A stretch of 64,000 bases of DNA from Linnemannia hyalina (lineage: Eukaryota; Mortierellomycota; Mortierellomycetes; Mortierellales; Mortierellaceae): positions 1,922,001 through 1,986,000 of the forward strand of contig JAHRHY010000006.1 in assembly GCA_019671135.1 (NCBI GenBank), in the 5' to 3' direction. This document shows, one piece after another, positions 1-11,888 of the stretch (positions are counted from its first letter, which is position 1; the number at the start of each line of letters is the position of its first letter). Position numbers and translations under genes: made by a program. The notes beneath the pieces were generated by a model. That model was given only the letters and a program-made list of their open reading frames with translations. It was not told where the DNA came from and searched no databases.

Positions 1-846
1 CCAATGGCCACGTTCTTTTCGGAAGTGGGCACAAGCAAGTTCATAGAAATATCGTATGCCTGGTCTCCGCGAAGGAACTATAGTGATAAAGACGGGTCAT
101 TGTTCTGTTGTTAGTCTCCATATATAAATTCTGGTGTCGCTGCAGTCTACAATGCCTTCCGCTGTTGTTGTTTTTTCATTCCTGCAGCGCTAGTGTTGAG
201 TAGGTACCTGGTCGAAGCGTCCTCCTCTGGTAAAGTCAATCTCGGCAGAGGGGCCATGTCCAATCACTCCAGGGACACTATGAGAAACAAAATTCGGCAC
301 AACATCAGTTCACAGGATAGGACTAAAACGTGTCTTGCAAAGTGTCTTGTAAGGATGACATCTGACTGCAACTCGTTTTCAGCTCCTGAAAACGAGGTTT
401 TGCATGCAAACGACAAAACCTCCGTTGGCACAAAAACCAACAACCACAAAAATAGAAAACATACGTGGGTCGGTCATATTGAAGGTGGACCTGTCCAACA
501 TGCCCACGCTGAGGGATATAGATCCAGTAGAAGCTCAGGTACGCCGCCAGGGAGACGCCGACGAGTAGCAGGAGGACAATGAGACCTATAAAGAACTTGA
601 TGATCTTGCGGTGCAAGGCCGAGGAGGTCAACCACTGGATAACCTGCTGGACGTAGGGTTCCAGCAGAGCCAGTAGCGGGGTGATGAAGAATTGTAGAAT
701 CTAACCCATGCAGAATCCATGAGCGAAAGAGAGTTAGCAAGAAAGTAAGTCAAAGGTGGGAGGAGTGGCATTCGAGACTAAAGGTTGTTGAATGTATGCA
801 GGAGGCGAATGAAGAGAGGGGAGCGAAGTACCTCGAAGACGGTCAT
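1..846 (-). CDS. SEI1: Seipin (lipid-droplet assembly protein), 5' part; runs off the window
   Basis: Seipin is an ER membrane protein that forms rings at ER-lipid droplet contacts and controls droplet formation. I read exons 846..832, 700..465, 277..208 and 77..1, all with GT-AG borders and matching phase. The protein begins MTVFE. A hydrophobic segment follows (IIKFFIGLIVLLLLVGVSLA), then the family hallmark FYWIYIPQ, and the luminal beta-sandwich starts with VHLQYD. The last visible exon reads LRGDQAYDISMNLLVPTSEK, very typical of seipin. The second transmembrane helix and the C-terminus lie beyond base 1. The five-codon first exon is the least certain part. No other family fits as well. 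Confidence 0.88.
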
Positions 847-1990
847 TGGTTATGATTGGGACCCGAGGGGGAATGTGAGCTGGAGGGTGATGTTAGAGGG
901 CGTTTGAGTTGTGTTGGGCTAGGTGAGAGTGAGTGGGGGTCGTAACGAGAGAGTGAGTAGGATAAAAGTGGCGTAAGTGAAGAGGAGGGAAAAGAGAAGA
1001 AAGGGAGGGAAGTGTGAAGAAGAGAGACGAAAAGAATTGATAAAAAAGAAAAGAACCGTGCGTGTCCCATGAGGCAATTTCTCTCTTGATAAATGAAAAA
1101 AAATGTCGTTGGGGCGAACCTCTCCCATCCAACATCAGCAATAGTTTATTTCTTCTTGCGCCTCTTGTCAGGGCAGCCGCTGTCATTTACGTTCAATGAC
1201 ACCTTTCATCACCAAATACTCTCTCAAACTGTAGCCTACTTACGACTTGGCAAACCTGGCATGGCTCAAGGACTGTCTGGTTGACTGACTGGGTTACTCT
1301 AGCATGCCCTTGCCTCTTGCCCCCTTTCGACCGATCACCACCCATTGGGTCATTGACCATGATCAAAGCAAAAGGCATGTCATCCCGCCTTGCCCGCCCA
1401 CAGTGCATCCACATGGCTCTCATCCCTGTAAAAAATATCACAATCAACAAAAATCAAATTTCCACCAGACAGTTTTTGACATGTGAAGCCTATCACTTGC
1501 CACGCCTTGACCCGGAAAACCCAAACCTGCTCACACTCTACCCTTCCTTGCCTTACCTGCCCTGGATGTGCTCTTTTGTTGTCTTTGTTATCATGTTGTC
1601 GTTGTTGTCGCCTGGCTCTCTTGGCACGCTCTTTTTTTCGTCTCACAACCACCATAAACAACAATTCGACACGACATGTTCCCACATCCACTCCATCCTC
1701 TAGTGTCACATTCATGTGTTGTCAAACAGCAAACGTGAAATAAAAAAAAAACACTTGTATTTTGTTCAATGGGTAAGTAATGTCTTCTGTCGGGGTCTAT
1801 CCCATCCTGCGCGCATCAACATATGCATCAAACAGCTTCTTTTTTTTTCCCTGCAAGTCAAAAAAACAAGGTATTGATTGTGTTCTCTGATAGTTGTTTG
1901 TGAATATATGTGCGTTTTGAGTGAGTTCCAACCGGGTGGTTTGCCTAATCAAAATCAACTTTCTTGTCGTCTTCATCATCGTTGTCGCGT
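847..1990. other. Intergenic: seipin promoter side and V-ATPase B 3' side
   Basis: No gene is supported here. The seipin-proximal part is purine-rich on the plus strand (pyrimidine-rich on the seipin coding strand), a common pattern just before start codons in this window. The rest holds only short A or T runs and chance open frames with unnatural composition. Confidence 0.5.
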
Positions 1991-4662
1991 CTAGTTATCA
2001 TCATCACCCTGGTCCTCGTCAGCTCCTGCTGCCTCGCCATCTCCTCTGCTGGCTTGGCGTCCACGGCCCTTGCGATCACGCTGGTAGAACTCGGCCAACA
2101 ACTTTTGGGGAATACGGTTCAACATCTCCTTGGGGAAGATGCGGAGCAACGACCAGGCCTGGTCAAGGGACTCGAAAACAGTACGCGACTCGTAGTTTCC
2201 TATATTTGATGCGATATAATTACAGTGTACATTAGTTCCAATGATCCTAACCTTTTGTATGTTGAGCCTAGTAAATTACAACACACACTTGAAAACACAA
2301 CATACCTTGAGCGATGTAGGTCTTCTCAAACTTCTCCAAGAACTCAAGAGAGAGCTTATCTTCCTGGTTCAGGGCTTCCTCTCCGACGACGGCCTTCATG
2401 GCAGCAGCATCACGACCGATGGCATACTTGGCGTAGAGCTGGTTAGAGACATCTCCGTGATCCTTGCGGGTCAACTTCTCACCGATAGCAGACTTCATAA
2501 GACGCGAGAGCGAAGGCAAGACGTTGATTGGTGGGTAGATCTGACGGTTGTGCAACTGTCTGTCAATGAAGATCTGGCCCTCGGTAATGAATCCAGTCAA
2601 ATCGGGAATAGGGTGAGTAATATCTATCAAAAGGTGTCGTCAGTAAAGAATATAAGGGTTAACACCGTGAGAGAGTAGCGCCAATGGAATCGAGACCGCA
2701 GAGACATGACAAATCGATAGCGATGAATTTACCATCGTTGGGCATGGTAAGAATAGGGATCTGGGTAATGGATCCGTTACGTCCATCGACACGACCGGCA
2801 CGCTCGTAGATGGTCGACAAATCAGTGTACATGTAACCGGGGTAACCACGACGACCAGGAACCTCCTCACGGGCAGCAGAGACCTCACGCAAGGCATCGG
2901 CGTAGGAACTCATATCGGTCAAGATAACCAAGACGTGCTTCTCCAACTGGTAGGCATAGTACTCGGCGGTGGTCAGTGCCAAACGAGGAGTAATAATACG
3001 TTCGATAGTGGGATCGTTGGCCAAGTTGAGGAACAGGGTGACACGCTCGATCGAACCGTCCTCCTCGAAATCCTGCTTGAAGAAACGAGCAGTCTCCATG
3101 TTGACTCCCATAGCGGCGAACACAATAGCAAAGTTGTCCTCGTGGTCATCGAACACTCCCTTGGTCTTCTTGACCAAACCAGCCTGTCTGCAAATCTGGG
3201 CAGCAATCTATAATAAAACAATCGTTCAGAAATCCGCGCAATGGATTAGTCTCATCCGTGCTGATATGTTATCTCGACCCTGCAAAATGAGCAATTGACA
3301 AAACACAAACAAGCATTGAGCTCTTTGTGGATCGTAGGAGCATAAAATACAACATACCTCGTTGTGAGGAAGACCTGCGGCAGAGAAAATGGGGATCTTT
3401 TGACCACGAGCAATCGAGTTCATGGTGTCGATGGCAGAGATACCGGTCTGAATCATTTCCTCGGGGTAAATACGCGAGTAAGGGTTGATAGGAGAACCTA
3501 TAATTCAGTTGAAAAATGACGACACTGGTGAGTCTTCCTTGGGCATGATTACTTGGAGAGTGACTGTAGCCAACATATACCCAAGACGATAACACAGCCC
3601 TAAGATGTTGGATCCTGAATGGGACTAATGGAGACCATGCCACCACACGTCGTATAAAAGATGCTTACCGTTGATGTCGAGGTAGTCCTCAGCAAAGACC
3701 TTGGGTCCCTTATCGATACTCTTTCCTGATCCGTTGTAAACACGTCCCAACATGTCCTCAGAGACAGGCATCTTCAAGACATCTCCCGAGAACTCGGCGT
3801 GAGTCTGCTTGGCATCGATTCCTGTGGTGCCCTCGAAGACCTACAAGTGGTAATGTGTTGCATTGATATTGAGGTCATTGAAGAAAAATAAATAGGGACA
3901 GGGGTGTAAAGAGAGGTCATAGGTTTAGTCACTAGCACGAAGCGTATGCGTGCTCAATGCCTGTCCCGCGTCAGAAGCACAAAGTAAAAAAAACCCCCAC
4001 GACGAAGTGCTGTGTGAGGGGAGTGATCACATCACGTCCCCTTCTCTCTCCCTCTCGCTTCTCCCCTGTGCAGATCGATAGTGTCATTTTATCGTATTTT
4101 CTTCTTTTTTCTGAGGCGTACCTGGACGACAGCACGCTTGCCCTGGACTTCCAGGACCTGACCGGCACGCTTGGTACCGTCAGGAAGAGTAAGTTCGACA
4201 ATCTCGGAGAACTTGGGGAACTATTGATACAAGGAGAAATAGAAGAAAACGTGCGTGGTTGTTTGATTGGTATATTGTTGCAGCCCTGGAAAAGCAATGC
4301 TGAAAGCGATGATGCAACGACAGCGAGTAGTGTCGTGTATACCTTGACATTGTCGAGCATAACCAAGGGTCCATTAACACCGGCGACGGTGCGGTAATCT
4401 GGTAGAATATCAGTCAACGAAAGCAATAGCGAAAGGGTACAATGGGTCCCAGGTGAGGAAAGACAGGTCAGAGAGATAAGAGGCGTGAGAAGACATTCAA
4501 CATGTGATTAAGGATTCCACAGAAAAAGAGAGCGATGGGTGTGGGTGTATTGTCGACGTTGAATAAAGGTCAATTACCGAGACGGGGCTCGACGGCGTAG
4601 TTGCGGGTGACGGCGGCGGCATGGAGCACGCTGGCTTCCCTGGTAGAGAGGCGAGGATCCAT
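1991..4662 (-). CDS. VMA2: V-type proton ATPase subunit B (V1 sector)
   Basis: Non-catalytic nucleotide-binding subunit of the V1 sector, which with subunit A forms the hexamer that drives proton pumping into vacuoles. Eight exons join in frame: 4662..4578, 4398..4343, 4220..4122, 3840..3669, 3497..3358, 3207..2733, 2623..2306 and 2199..1991, giving 517 residues, the usual length. Diagnostic stretches include [73 protein letters not shown] and [15 protein letters not shown]. As expected for subunit B, there is no classical Walker A loop. The start ATG follows a pyrimidine-rich leader; the C-terminus is a short acidic tail. It is divergent from the thioesterase gene. Confidence 0.97.
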
Positions 4663-5278
4663 TGAGGGGAGGGTTGTGTATGGGTGTGTTGAGTAGAGAG
4701 TGAAGAAGAGTGGTGGAGTGTGCGGGGAGAAAGGGCGATTGGGAAAAAATAAAAAACGAGGACGGATTGAGCAAGCGCGCTTGGGGCAGTGAGAGAGGTG
4801 AAGAAAGAATAAAAAAAAAGAAGTTCCAGGGCGTGTAAGGGAATACTGCGAAAGGACTGCGAGATGTCACCTGGATGGCAAAGGGCTAGTGTGCCCCTAT
4901 CCACCTCAGAAAGGCAGAGGTTGACGTCACGCTCTAAGTGAAAAAAATTCAACCTCAATGTCGCGATACCGTTGGAACTCATACAACAAGACGCGTCAAT
5001 TCTTCCATGCCCTATCGACACTCAAGACTAAATGCGGGAGAACCCACAAGGCCACAATAAGAGGAGACACAGGGTACCAGGACAAGCAGGAGACATGACA
5101 GGTTGCTATTTCTTCGATCCGCCACCATTTTAAGCAAAAATAAATATCGTTATCCTTGTCCACCTGTCAGCGCCATGAATCGGCTCACAACCAGTGACAG
5201 GCACTAAAAAAATAAAAGAAACGGCACGCCTCTTTGCCCTTTCTCCCCATCTCCATTCGACTGATTCACATCTCCACC
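4663..5278. promoter_or_regulatory. Divergent promoter region between VMA2 and the thioesterase gene
   Basis: A 616 bp gap separates two start codons that point away from each other, so it must hold both promoters. The VMA2 side is CT-rich on the coding strand. I recognise no specific factor site with confidence. Confidence 0.5.
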
Positions 5279-6319
5279 ATGCCTGTCTTGAATCACTGCA
5301 AAAAAGTCTGGTAGGAACAAGAAGAACTAACCAACACCAGAGGGAGATCCTTATCCGTATGAAAATCTAATGTCCGCCACCAAAACATGGTGTCTTTTTA
5401 ACCTCCACCGAACGAACGTACCCTTCACATAACTACCATTAGGACGACCTTTTTGAGTGCCGGCGGATTTGACATGCAAGCACTGGGAGGAGTAAGCATC
5501 AATACCTGATACCACTCTCTCTTCTCACGCTTGGCGAGAGCGATAGATTCTGATTACCCTAATATTTTCTTTGGTGATGTTGGTCGACGATTAGCTCAAG
5601 CTTGTTTCTGCCTCCAAAGGAAAGATCCTCTGTGAACTCCAAGTCGAGAAGCAACATCTGGTAAGCCATCAAGCAGGAGGAAAATGCAAAACGTCCGTTC
5701 AATGCAGGACAAGGCATCAAAACCTCAATTGCATAAACGAACATACACCAATAATGTTCAATTTAATATGACACCTCACTAGAATCGATTAGGTGGTTGC
5801 CATGGTGGTCTTCTGAGCACCATCGTCGACGTCGGTGGATCACTTGCTATTGCTGCCGAAGACATGCAAGCGACAGGAGTCTCCACAGGTGAGGAGGAAA
5901 GCCACGTATCTCTACTGCCAATAAGCAAAGTCGTAACTATGTCCCTCTAATTCATGCAAAACGCTCAATTTCATTGACGACGTTTCAATGCGATAGATCT
6001 CAACATCTCGTTCGTTTCGGGGGCAAAGATTGGCGAAAAGCTCTCCATCGTAAGTCTTTCATTTCATCCTGTCGATGGTGTACATTGGAAGTTATGTCAT
6101 TTGCAAGACTATTAACGAACTCGCTTTGCCGTTCTTTTTTTCCCACTCTCTAATGATACCAAGAACTCTCGATGTGACAAGATTGGAGGGACACTGGCGT
6201 ACACGACGGTCGAGATCAAGGTAGATGACAAAATTGTCGCTTTAGGTCGACACACCAAGTATGTTCTCCTGGCGCACAAGACAAACGCAGAATTGAAGCG
6301 TGCACAAGCTTCAGAGTAG
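5279..6319 (+). CDS. ACOT13: Acyl-CoA thioesterase of the ACOT13/PaaI hotdog family
   Basis: Predicted to hydrolyse acyl-CoA to free fatty acid and CoA, probably in mitochondria or cytosol like animal ACOT13/Them2. Six exons join in frame: 5279..5310, 5443..5491, 5595..5660, 5783..5888, 5997..6049 and 6164..6319, giving 153 residues, close to family size. The order of motifs matches the family: LKLVSASKGKILCELQVE, then NRLGGCHGGLLSTIVDVGGS with the HGG active-site loop and the helix Asp, then DLNISFVSGAKIGEKLSI, then GGTLAYTTVEIK and the terminal GRHTK. A donor-like GTATGT overlaps the GRHTK codons, but reading through gives a natural C-terminus and is preferred. I see no clear targeting peptide. 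Confidence 0.87.
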
Positions 6320-6769
6320 AAGGGGCAGGAGGTATCATAGAGTAGCTAGATCGACGTTGTGCATATCCAACATGACTGTTTTTGAACTATCGATTTTCCA
6401 TAGTCGTGTTACGATCTGATGAAGGGGGCAAATGCGAGTTGACCCCCACAGGAGCCGAAGGAAGGTGTCGATAGGACCAACGCAGGTATCGAGTAAGGGA
6501 TGAACAGAGAAGGAGATAAGAGCCGTCTATGAAGGAAAAAGTAACCAAATGTCGTTCAGAGTGGGAGGTTGCAGCTGCGTCTTCTTTCTTCCTTTCCTTT
6601 TCTTCCTTTCCTTTTCTTTCCCTTTCCTTTTCTTTCCCTTTCCTTATTTCCCTTTCCTCCTTTACCTTACTCTCCCTTCCTCTTCATTTACCCCTTCACT
6701 TTCACTTTTCACTTTTCTCATCTCTCTGCTGCTTCTTCTGTATCGACACTTCCCCCAGCTTCCATCACA

Positions 6770-6801
6770 CAAGACTCTCCAAGACGGGCTTTTTCCACTC
6801 T
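6770..6801 (+). promoter_or_regulatory. Promoter block of the tubulin pseudogene, shared with the intact copy
   Basis: The stretch beginning ACAAGACTCTCCAAGACGGG closely matches the block 92 bp upstream of the intact alpha-tubulin ATG (near 9378). Here it lies about 105 bp upstream of the pseudogene ATG. The surrounding promoters have otherwise diverged, so this is a likely remnant of a common core promoter or 5' leader. Its function is inferred. Confidence 0.5.
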
Positions 6802-6875
6802 CCTTTCTCTCATCTTCTCACTCACTCACTCTCTCACTCACTCTCTCACTCACTCAGCCTCATTCGAATCAAACC

Positions 6876-8430
6876 ATGCGCGAGATCATTCCGATCCATG
6901 TCGGACAGGTAAGCTGTGGATCCTTGTTCGGACCTATAACATCAAGCATAAACCTACTTTGTGGCACGCATCCCTTCTTTCTCACGCGTCCTACTCACGC
7001 TGTTATCTTATTTTGCTCTACATTCACTTTTTCCACCGCCACAGGACGGTGTCCAGATCGGCAACGCCTGCTGGGAGCTCTATTGCCTGGAGCACAGACT
7101 ATGCTCTTGGCAGCAGACCGTAGGCGAATGAAACCAGCTTGTACCTTAATGAACAAGTATATTGTGTACCTAGGACAATTTAACACGTAAACCACGTTCC
7201 ATGCACTACTATTTCGTATGCCAAGGACATATCCGTGGCCCACGCTCCTACATCTCACGCTCCTGAATGTTTCTCCTCCGAGACCGGCAGCAGCAAGTAT
7301 GTTCCCAGAGCGGGTAAGTTACACTCTTGTTATGTATTTCATAGACTAGGACAACTCAAGATGAGGCTTTCGCTAACATGGACAAGCGTGTAAACTTCAA
7401 TGTTATCGCGTTTCAGCGACTGTCATTATTTTGTTTGCTTTTTTTTGATAGTTCTTGTCGATCTCAAGGATAGTGTCATCCAGGATGTCCGCAATGGATC
7501 CTATCGCGAGTAAGTCATCTTTCCGATCGTCATACCTGACTCTTTAGTCACTGGACGTGAACGCTTATAGCCATCGTCTCTTCTAATCTTGACCACTTCT
7601 GCCTACAACCTCGATAGCCTTTTCCACCTTTAGCAGATGATTAGCTGTCGAGAGGATGCTGCCAACAACTATGCCCGTGGCCACTACACCATCGGCAAAG
7701 CGTTCGTTGAACAGACTCTGGATAGGATTTGCAGGATGTCTTACAGCTGTCAGTCCCTTCAAGGATTCATGGTCTTCCACTCACTCGGTGGTGGTACCGG
7801 CGTAGGGCTCAGTGCCATGTTTCTCGAGCATATTTCTGCTGACTATAGAAACTAGTCCAAGATCGAGTTTACGGCCTACCCTTCTTCCTCTCCCGAGATA
7901 GCCACTTCCGATATAGGGCCTTACAACTCCATCTTGACCACCCACGCGATTATGGACCATGTCGATTGCTTCCTGTTTCAACATCCTGAATCAGATGGAC
8001 AAGCGCGTCGCTCGCCAGGGCAAGTCCATGGCCTACTGTCTCATGTCCCGCGGAACTGTCACTGCCACGAACATCGGTGCAGCCACAGTATCGATCAAGA
8101 CCAATAAGACTGTCCAGTTCGTCGACTGGCGCGCCACTGATCTCCAGATCGACATCAACGGCGCACCCCTGCCGTCACCACCCAGCAGCGAGTTTCGCCT
8201 CAGTCGGCTGCGCTGTTTGCGGGTTGTCGAACACCACTGCCATCGGTGAGGCTTGGTCGCACCTTGGTCAAAAATTCGACCTGGAATTTGCCAAGCGCGC
8301 CTTTGTCCAGCTGTATGTGGATGAGAGTATGGAGGAAAGCGAGTTCGATGAGGCCCATGTGGATCTGGTCGCCCTCAAGAGTGAATACCAAGAGATTTTT
8401 TCAATGAAGAGTCAACATGCCCTGCCGGGA
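6876..8430 (+). pseudogene. Alpha-tubulin pseudogene, tandem copy of the intact gene downstream
   Basis: This is a decayed alpha-tubulin gene. The first exon reads MREIIPIHVGQ and ends at the same place as in the intact copy, followed by a good GT donor. Recognisable exons are near 6876..6908, 7045..7118, 7274..7315, 7451..7511 and 7609 onward ([60 protein letters not shown]). Disabling changes are visible. A GAG codon has become TAG at 7630, an AAG codon has become TAG at 7853, and about 280 bp corresponding to intact bases 10744..11023 are missing near 7970, which shifts the frame. A further frame change lies near 8225. The acidic tail is gone. Because the introns are kept, this arose by DNA duplication, not retroposition. 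Confidence 0.9.
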
Positions 8431-9316
8431 CTTTGCGTTACCTTTGCTTGCGGACAGGACTTTCGCGTCTACGCTACCGTTTTTCTCTTCCTCCCACGTG
8501 GAACACATTCTATGCGTTCTTTCTTTCTATTTATCACATTCCTCTACCATCGAAGCGTGATGATTATGTTGCGCATAATGTCAATAGCAACTTTTTAATA
8601 GGAGCAATACAAGAAGACATTGTCGCAAGCTGCGACCCGATGAGTTTCACTTTTTTCTACAGAATGTGTTGCATGCTATCATTGCTTGCGACTTTGTCAA
8701 GACCTTGATATTCTACTCGTTGTAGTGGAGGAAAAAATGGATGGGAAGAGTGGAAAACTAGCACGGACTGACTCTGGCTCAATTGCCCTGTAAATCAGTT
8801 GGTGATGGGAGCCCGGTGGGCGAATTGCTCAATGTAACAGTTGGAAGGGAGGGGTCATGGGACTACTCTAGAAGTCGGCAAACCGTAAAAACAATAAACC
8901 AAATAAACAAGCAGAGAATGCAAGTTAAAGATAGGATACATGCCACAAAAAAAGGAACTCGCAAGGCAAGGGGTTGAGAGCGGAGGAGATGGAGGGAAGG
9001 AAGGAGAGGGGAGAGGGCTGGAAAGAGGAGAGAAGGGGACGGATGATGTGCAAGTAGCCAACAGACGCACACGGTACGGGAAAATGGAGGGTGGTAAAAG
9101 TGAGTGGTGAAAAGCGGAATGGGACAAGATGAAGATGGACAGGGTGGATGGGAGAGTGACGGGAAGTGAAATAGAGGCCATGCAGCAGGTGTACCGTCCC
9201 ATATGATTGGTGAGATTGATATTGGCTTTGTTTTTTTTTTTTTTTTCTGACATTTGAGTCAAAAGCATGGGGGGGATTTAGGCTGGTGGTGTTTTCTTTT
9301 TTCCTCTTTTCCTTTT

Positions 9317-9349
9317 TTCTTCTTCTTCTTCTTCTTCTTCTTCTTCTTT
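9317..9349. repeat. CTT trinucleotide microsatellite
   Basis: About ten uninterrupted CTT units lie some 120 bp upstream of the alpha-tubulin start codon, inside its promoter region. Confidence 0.9.
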
Positions 9350-9377
9350 ATCGGCCCCCACCCCAGTCTCCCTAAAC

Positions 9378-9411
9378 CAAGACTCGTCAAGACCGGCTCT
9401 TTTTCTCTTTT
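9378..9411 (+). promoter_or_regulatory. Alpha-tubulin promoter/leader block shared with the pseudogene
   Basis: The block beginning CAAGACTCGTCAAGACCGGC is nearly the same as the one at 6770 upstream of the decayed copy, and at a similar distance from the ATG. That suggests the duplication included the core promoter. Whether it is a factor site or an initiator/leader is unknown. Confidence 0.5.
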
Positions 9412-9470
9412 TTTTACACAACAACAATAATCAATCACCACCACCACCCTTTTTCTTACTCGAAATCACC

Positions 9471-11493
9471 ATGCGCGAAGTCATCTCTCTCCACGTCGGA
9501 CAGGTATGCTACTCCTTCTTGCAAGCAACCCATGCTACCCATGCAACTCATGCACCCCCATGCACTCAACAACAAAGAAAGACACATCCCAGCGGACTAC
9601 CTTCGTTGTGGCGAGTACTTTTCTTTTTGTCCCTTCTCTTTCACAGGCACACTCACCCATCCACGTTTGTTTCTCTTTTCGACTCTCATAGGCCGGTGTC
9701 CAGATTGGTAACGCCTGCTGGGAGCTCTACTGCTTGGAGCACGGTCTTGCCCCTGATGGCACCTTGTAAGGACATATACTCAAAAAGAAAAACCTCCTTC
9801 CCTTTCACAGCAGAACAATACGCCGAATATCTTGTTTGTTTCGAGGGCGACTTTCTGTTCAGCTTGAGAAAGAAGGACTGACAAGGGTTGGATTGTTTGA
9901 AATATGTATATGTCATAGGAACCAAACCGACCAAGTCGTGAACGAGCTCTCGTCGCCCAGCACCTTCTTCTCCGAGACTGGCGCTGGCAAGCACGTTCCC
10001 AGAGCTAGTAAGTCACTCTCACTTTCCTCGCCTTTTTCTCTCCTTCACTTGTCCCGTCACATTTTGGGAACACTCTCGGAACGGACTGCGACCAGAGAGA
10101 CCAACGCGTGTCGGTAGCCCCTGAAATCATTTTCCACTTGTCTTTTTGTTATTGCCCTTGGACTTACCCAGAGCCACGTCTTTTTTCATTCTTTTCCTTT
10201 TGATTGCACACAGTCTTTGTCGATCTCGAGGAGAGTGTCATCCAGGAAGTCCGCAACGGATCCTACCGCAAGTAAGTGACCCTTTCAAATACTTCTCCCT
10301 CCAACTTACAATGCCAACGCTTCTCTCACCTTGCTCACCTCCCCATTTTCTATTCTATTGTCCTTCTCCGCTAACCGGTTCTTGTGAAACCTAATAGCCT
10401 CTTCCACCCCGAGCAGATGATCTGCGGCAAGGAGGATGCCGCCAACAACTACGCTCGTGGTCATTACACCATCGGCAAGGAGCTCGTTGACAAGGTTCTG
10501 GACAAGGTTCGCAAGCTGGCCGACAACTGCTCCGGTCTTCAGGGCTTCTTTGTCTTCCACTCGTTTGGTGGTGGTACCGGTTCCGGTTTCGGTGCCTTGC
10601 TCCTCGAGCGTCTTTCCGCCGACTACGGAAAGAAGTCCAAGCTCGAGTTTGCTGTCTACCCTGCTCCTGAGATGGCCACGTCTGTTGTTGAACCCTACAA
10701 CTCCATCTTGACCACCCACACCACCTTGGAGCACACCGACTGTGCCTTCATGGTCGATAACGAGGCCATCTACGAGATCTGCCAGCGCAACCTGGATGTT
10801 TCTCGCCCCACCTACACCCACTTGAACCGCATGATTGCTCAGGTCGTCTCCTCGATCACCGCTTCGTTGCGCTTTGCTGGCTCGTTGAACGTCGACTTGA
10901 ACGAGTTCCAGACCAACTTGGTCCCCTACCCTCGCATTCACTTCCCCTTGGTCACCTACGCTCCCATCTTGTCAGCCAAGAAGGCCTACCACGAGCAGCT
11001 CTCCGTCAGCGAGATCACCACCGCCTGCTTCGACATCCAGAACCAGATGGTCAAGTGTGACCCTCGCCAGGGCAAGTACATGGCCTGCTGTCTCTTGTAC
11101 CGTGGAGACGTTCTCCCCAAGGATGTCAGCAGCACCATTGCCCACCTCAAGACCAAGAAGACTATCCAGTTTGTCGACTGGTGCCCCACTGGATTCAAGG
11201 TCGGCATCAACACTAATGCCCCTGCAGTTGTTCCTGGCGGTGAGGTCGCCAAGGTCCACCGTGCTGTCTGCATGTTGTCGAACACCACCGCCATTGGTGA
11301 GGCCTGGTCTCGTCTTGACCACAAGTTCGATCTCATGTACGCCAAGCGTGCTTTCGTCCACTGGTACGTCGGTGAGGGTATGGAGGAGGGCGAGTTCTCT
11401 GAGGCTCGTGAGGATTTGGCCGCTCTTGAGAAGGATTACGAGGAGGTTGCTACCGACAGTCTTTCTGCAGAGCAGGAGGAGGAGGAGTACTAA
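9471..11493 (+). CDS. TUB1: Alpha-tubulin
   Basis: Alpha subunit of the tubulin dimer that builds microtubules. Exons 9471..9503, 9692..9765, 9919..10007, 10214..10271 and 10398..11493 join to 449 residues. It starts [20 protein letters not shown]. The GTP-binding signature GGGTGSG is present ([13 protein letters not shown]), as is [20 protein letters not shown], which contains the Glu that triggers GTP hydrolysis on the partner beta subunit. The acidic tail ends EEEEY, so it carries a C-terminal tyrosine. At the position of the acetylated Lys40 of animals this protein has Asp ([13 protein letters not shown]), so that modification is not possible there. The decayed copy upstream is its tandem duplicate. 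Confidence 0.98.
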
Positions 11494-11888
11494 ACGCTGG
11501 AAACTGAGCACACGCACACAGGATGCGTCCCATTCCTTTCACCTTAAACCACAATCGATACTTCTCTTACTCTTTGGGAAGCCATCCAAGCGCTTTTTCC
11601 AAAGTAACCAAATCAGTTTCTCTGGCGTTCTCTTGCAGTGTACATGCTATCCATACCACAAGTTGCAGATTCCAATAGCGATTCCAAAGAAACCACAATT
11701 AAAAAAGGAAAAAAATCTTTAGCTGAGTTGACTATTGTATTGTTCGTTGATGTTTGATGCTGTTAATGTTCTACGTGTGGGGTGTTCCTGCTTCTGGTGC
11801 TTCTACAAATTACTTGGTGTATGATTTGATGTTCTATCAATGTCCAGATATAAGAGGAGGCAAGAGGAGTATTAGTAGGCATTTTCAA
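11494..11888. other. Convergent 3' ends of alpha-tubulin and QCR7
   Basis: A 395 bp gap lies between two facing genes. It contains A- and T-rich stretches suitable for polyadenylation, and I see no further gene. Confidence 0.5.

Larger units (their letters stand above)
8431..9470. other. Intergenic: spacer and promoter of the intact alpha-tubulin gene
   Basis: No gene is supported. The spacer has a purine-rich stretch (about 8975-9140), a 17-base T run near 9231 and a CTT microsatellite near 9318. The last 90 bp hold the promoter block shared with the pseudogene and an AC-rich leader ending in CACCATG. Confidence 0.55.
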
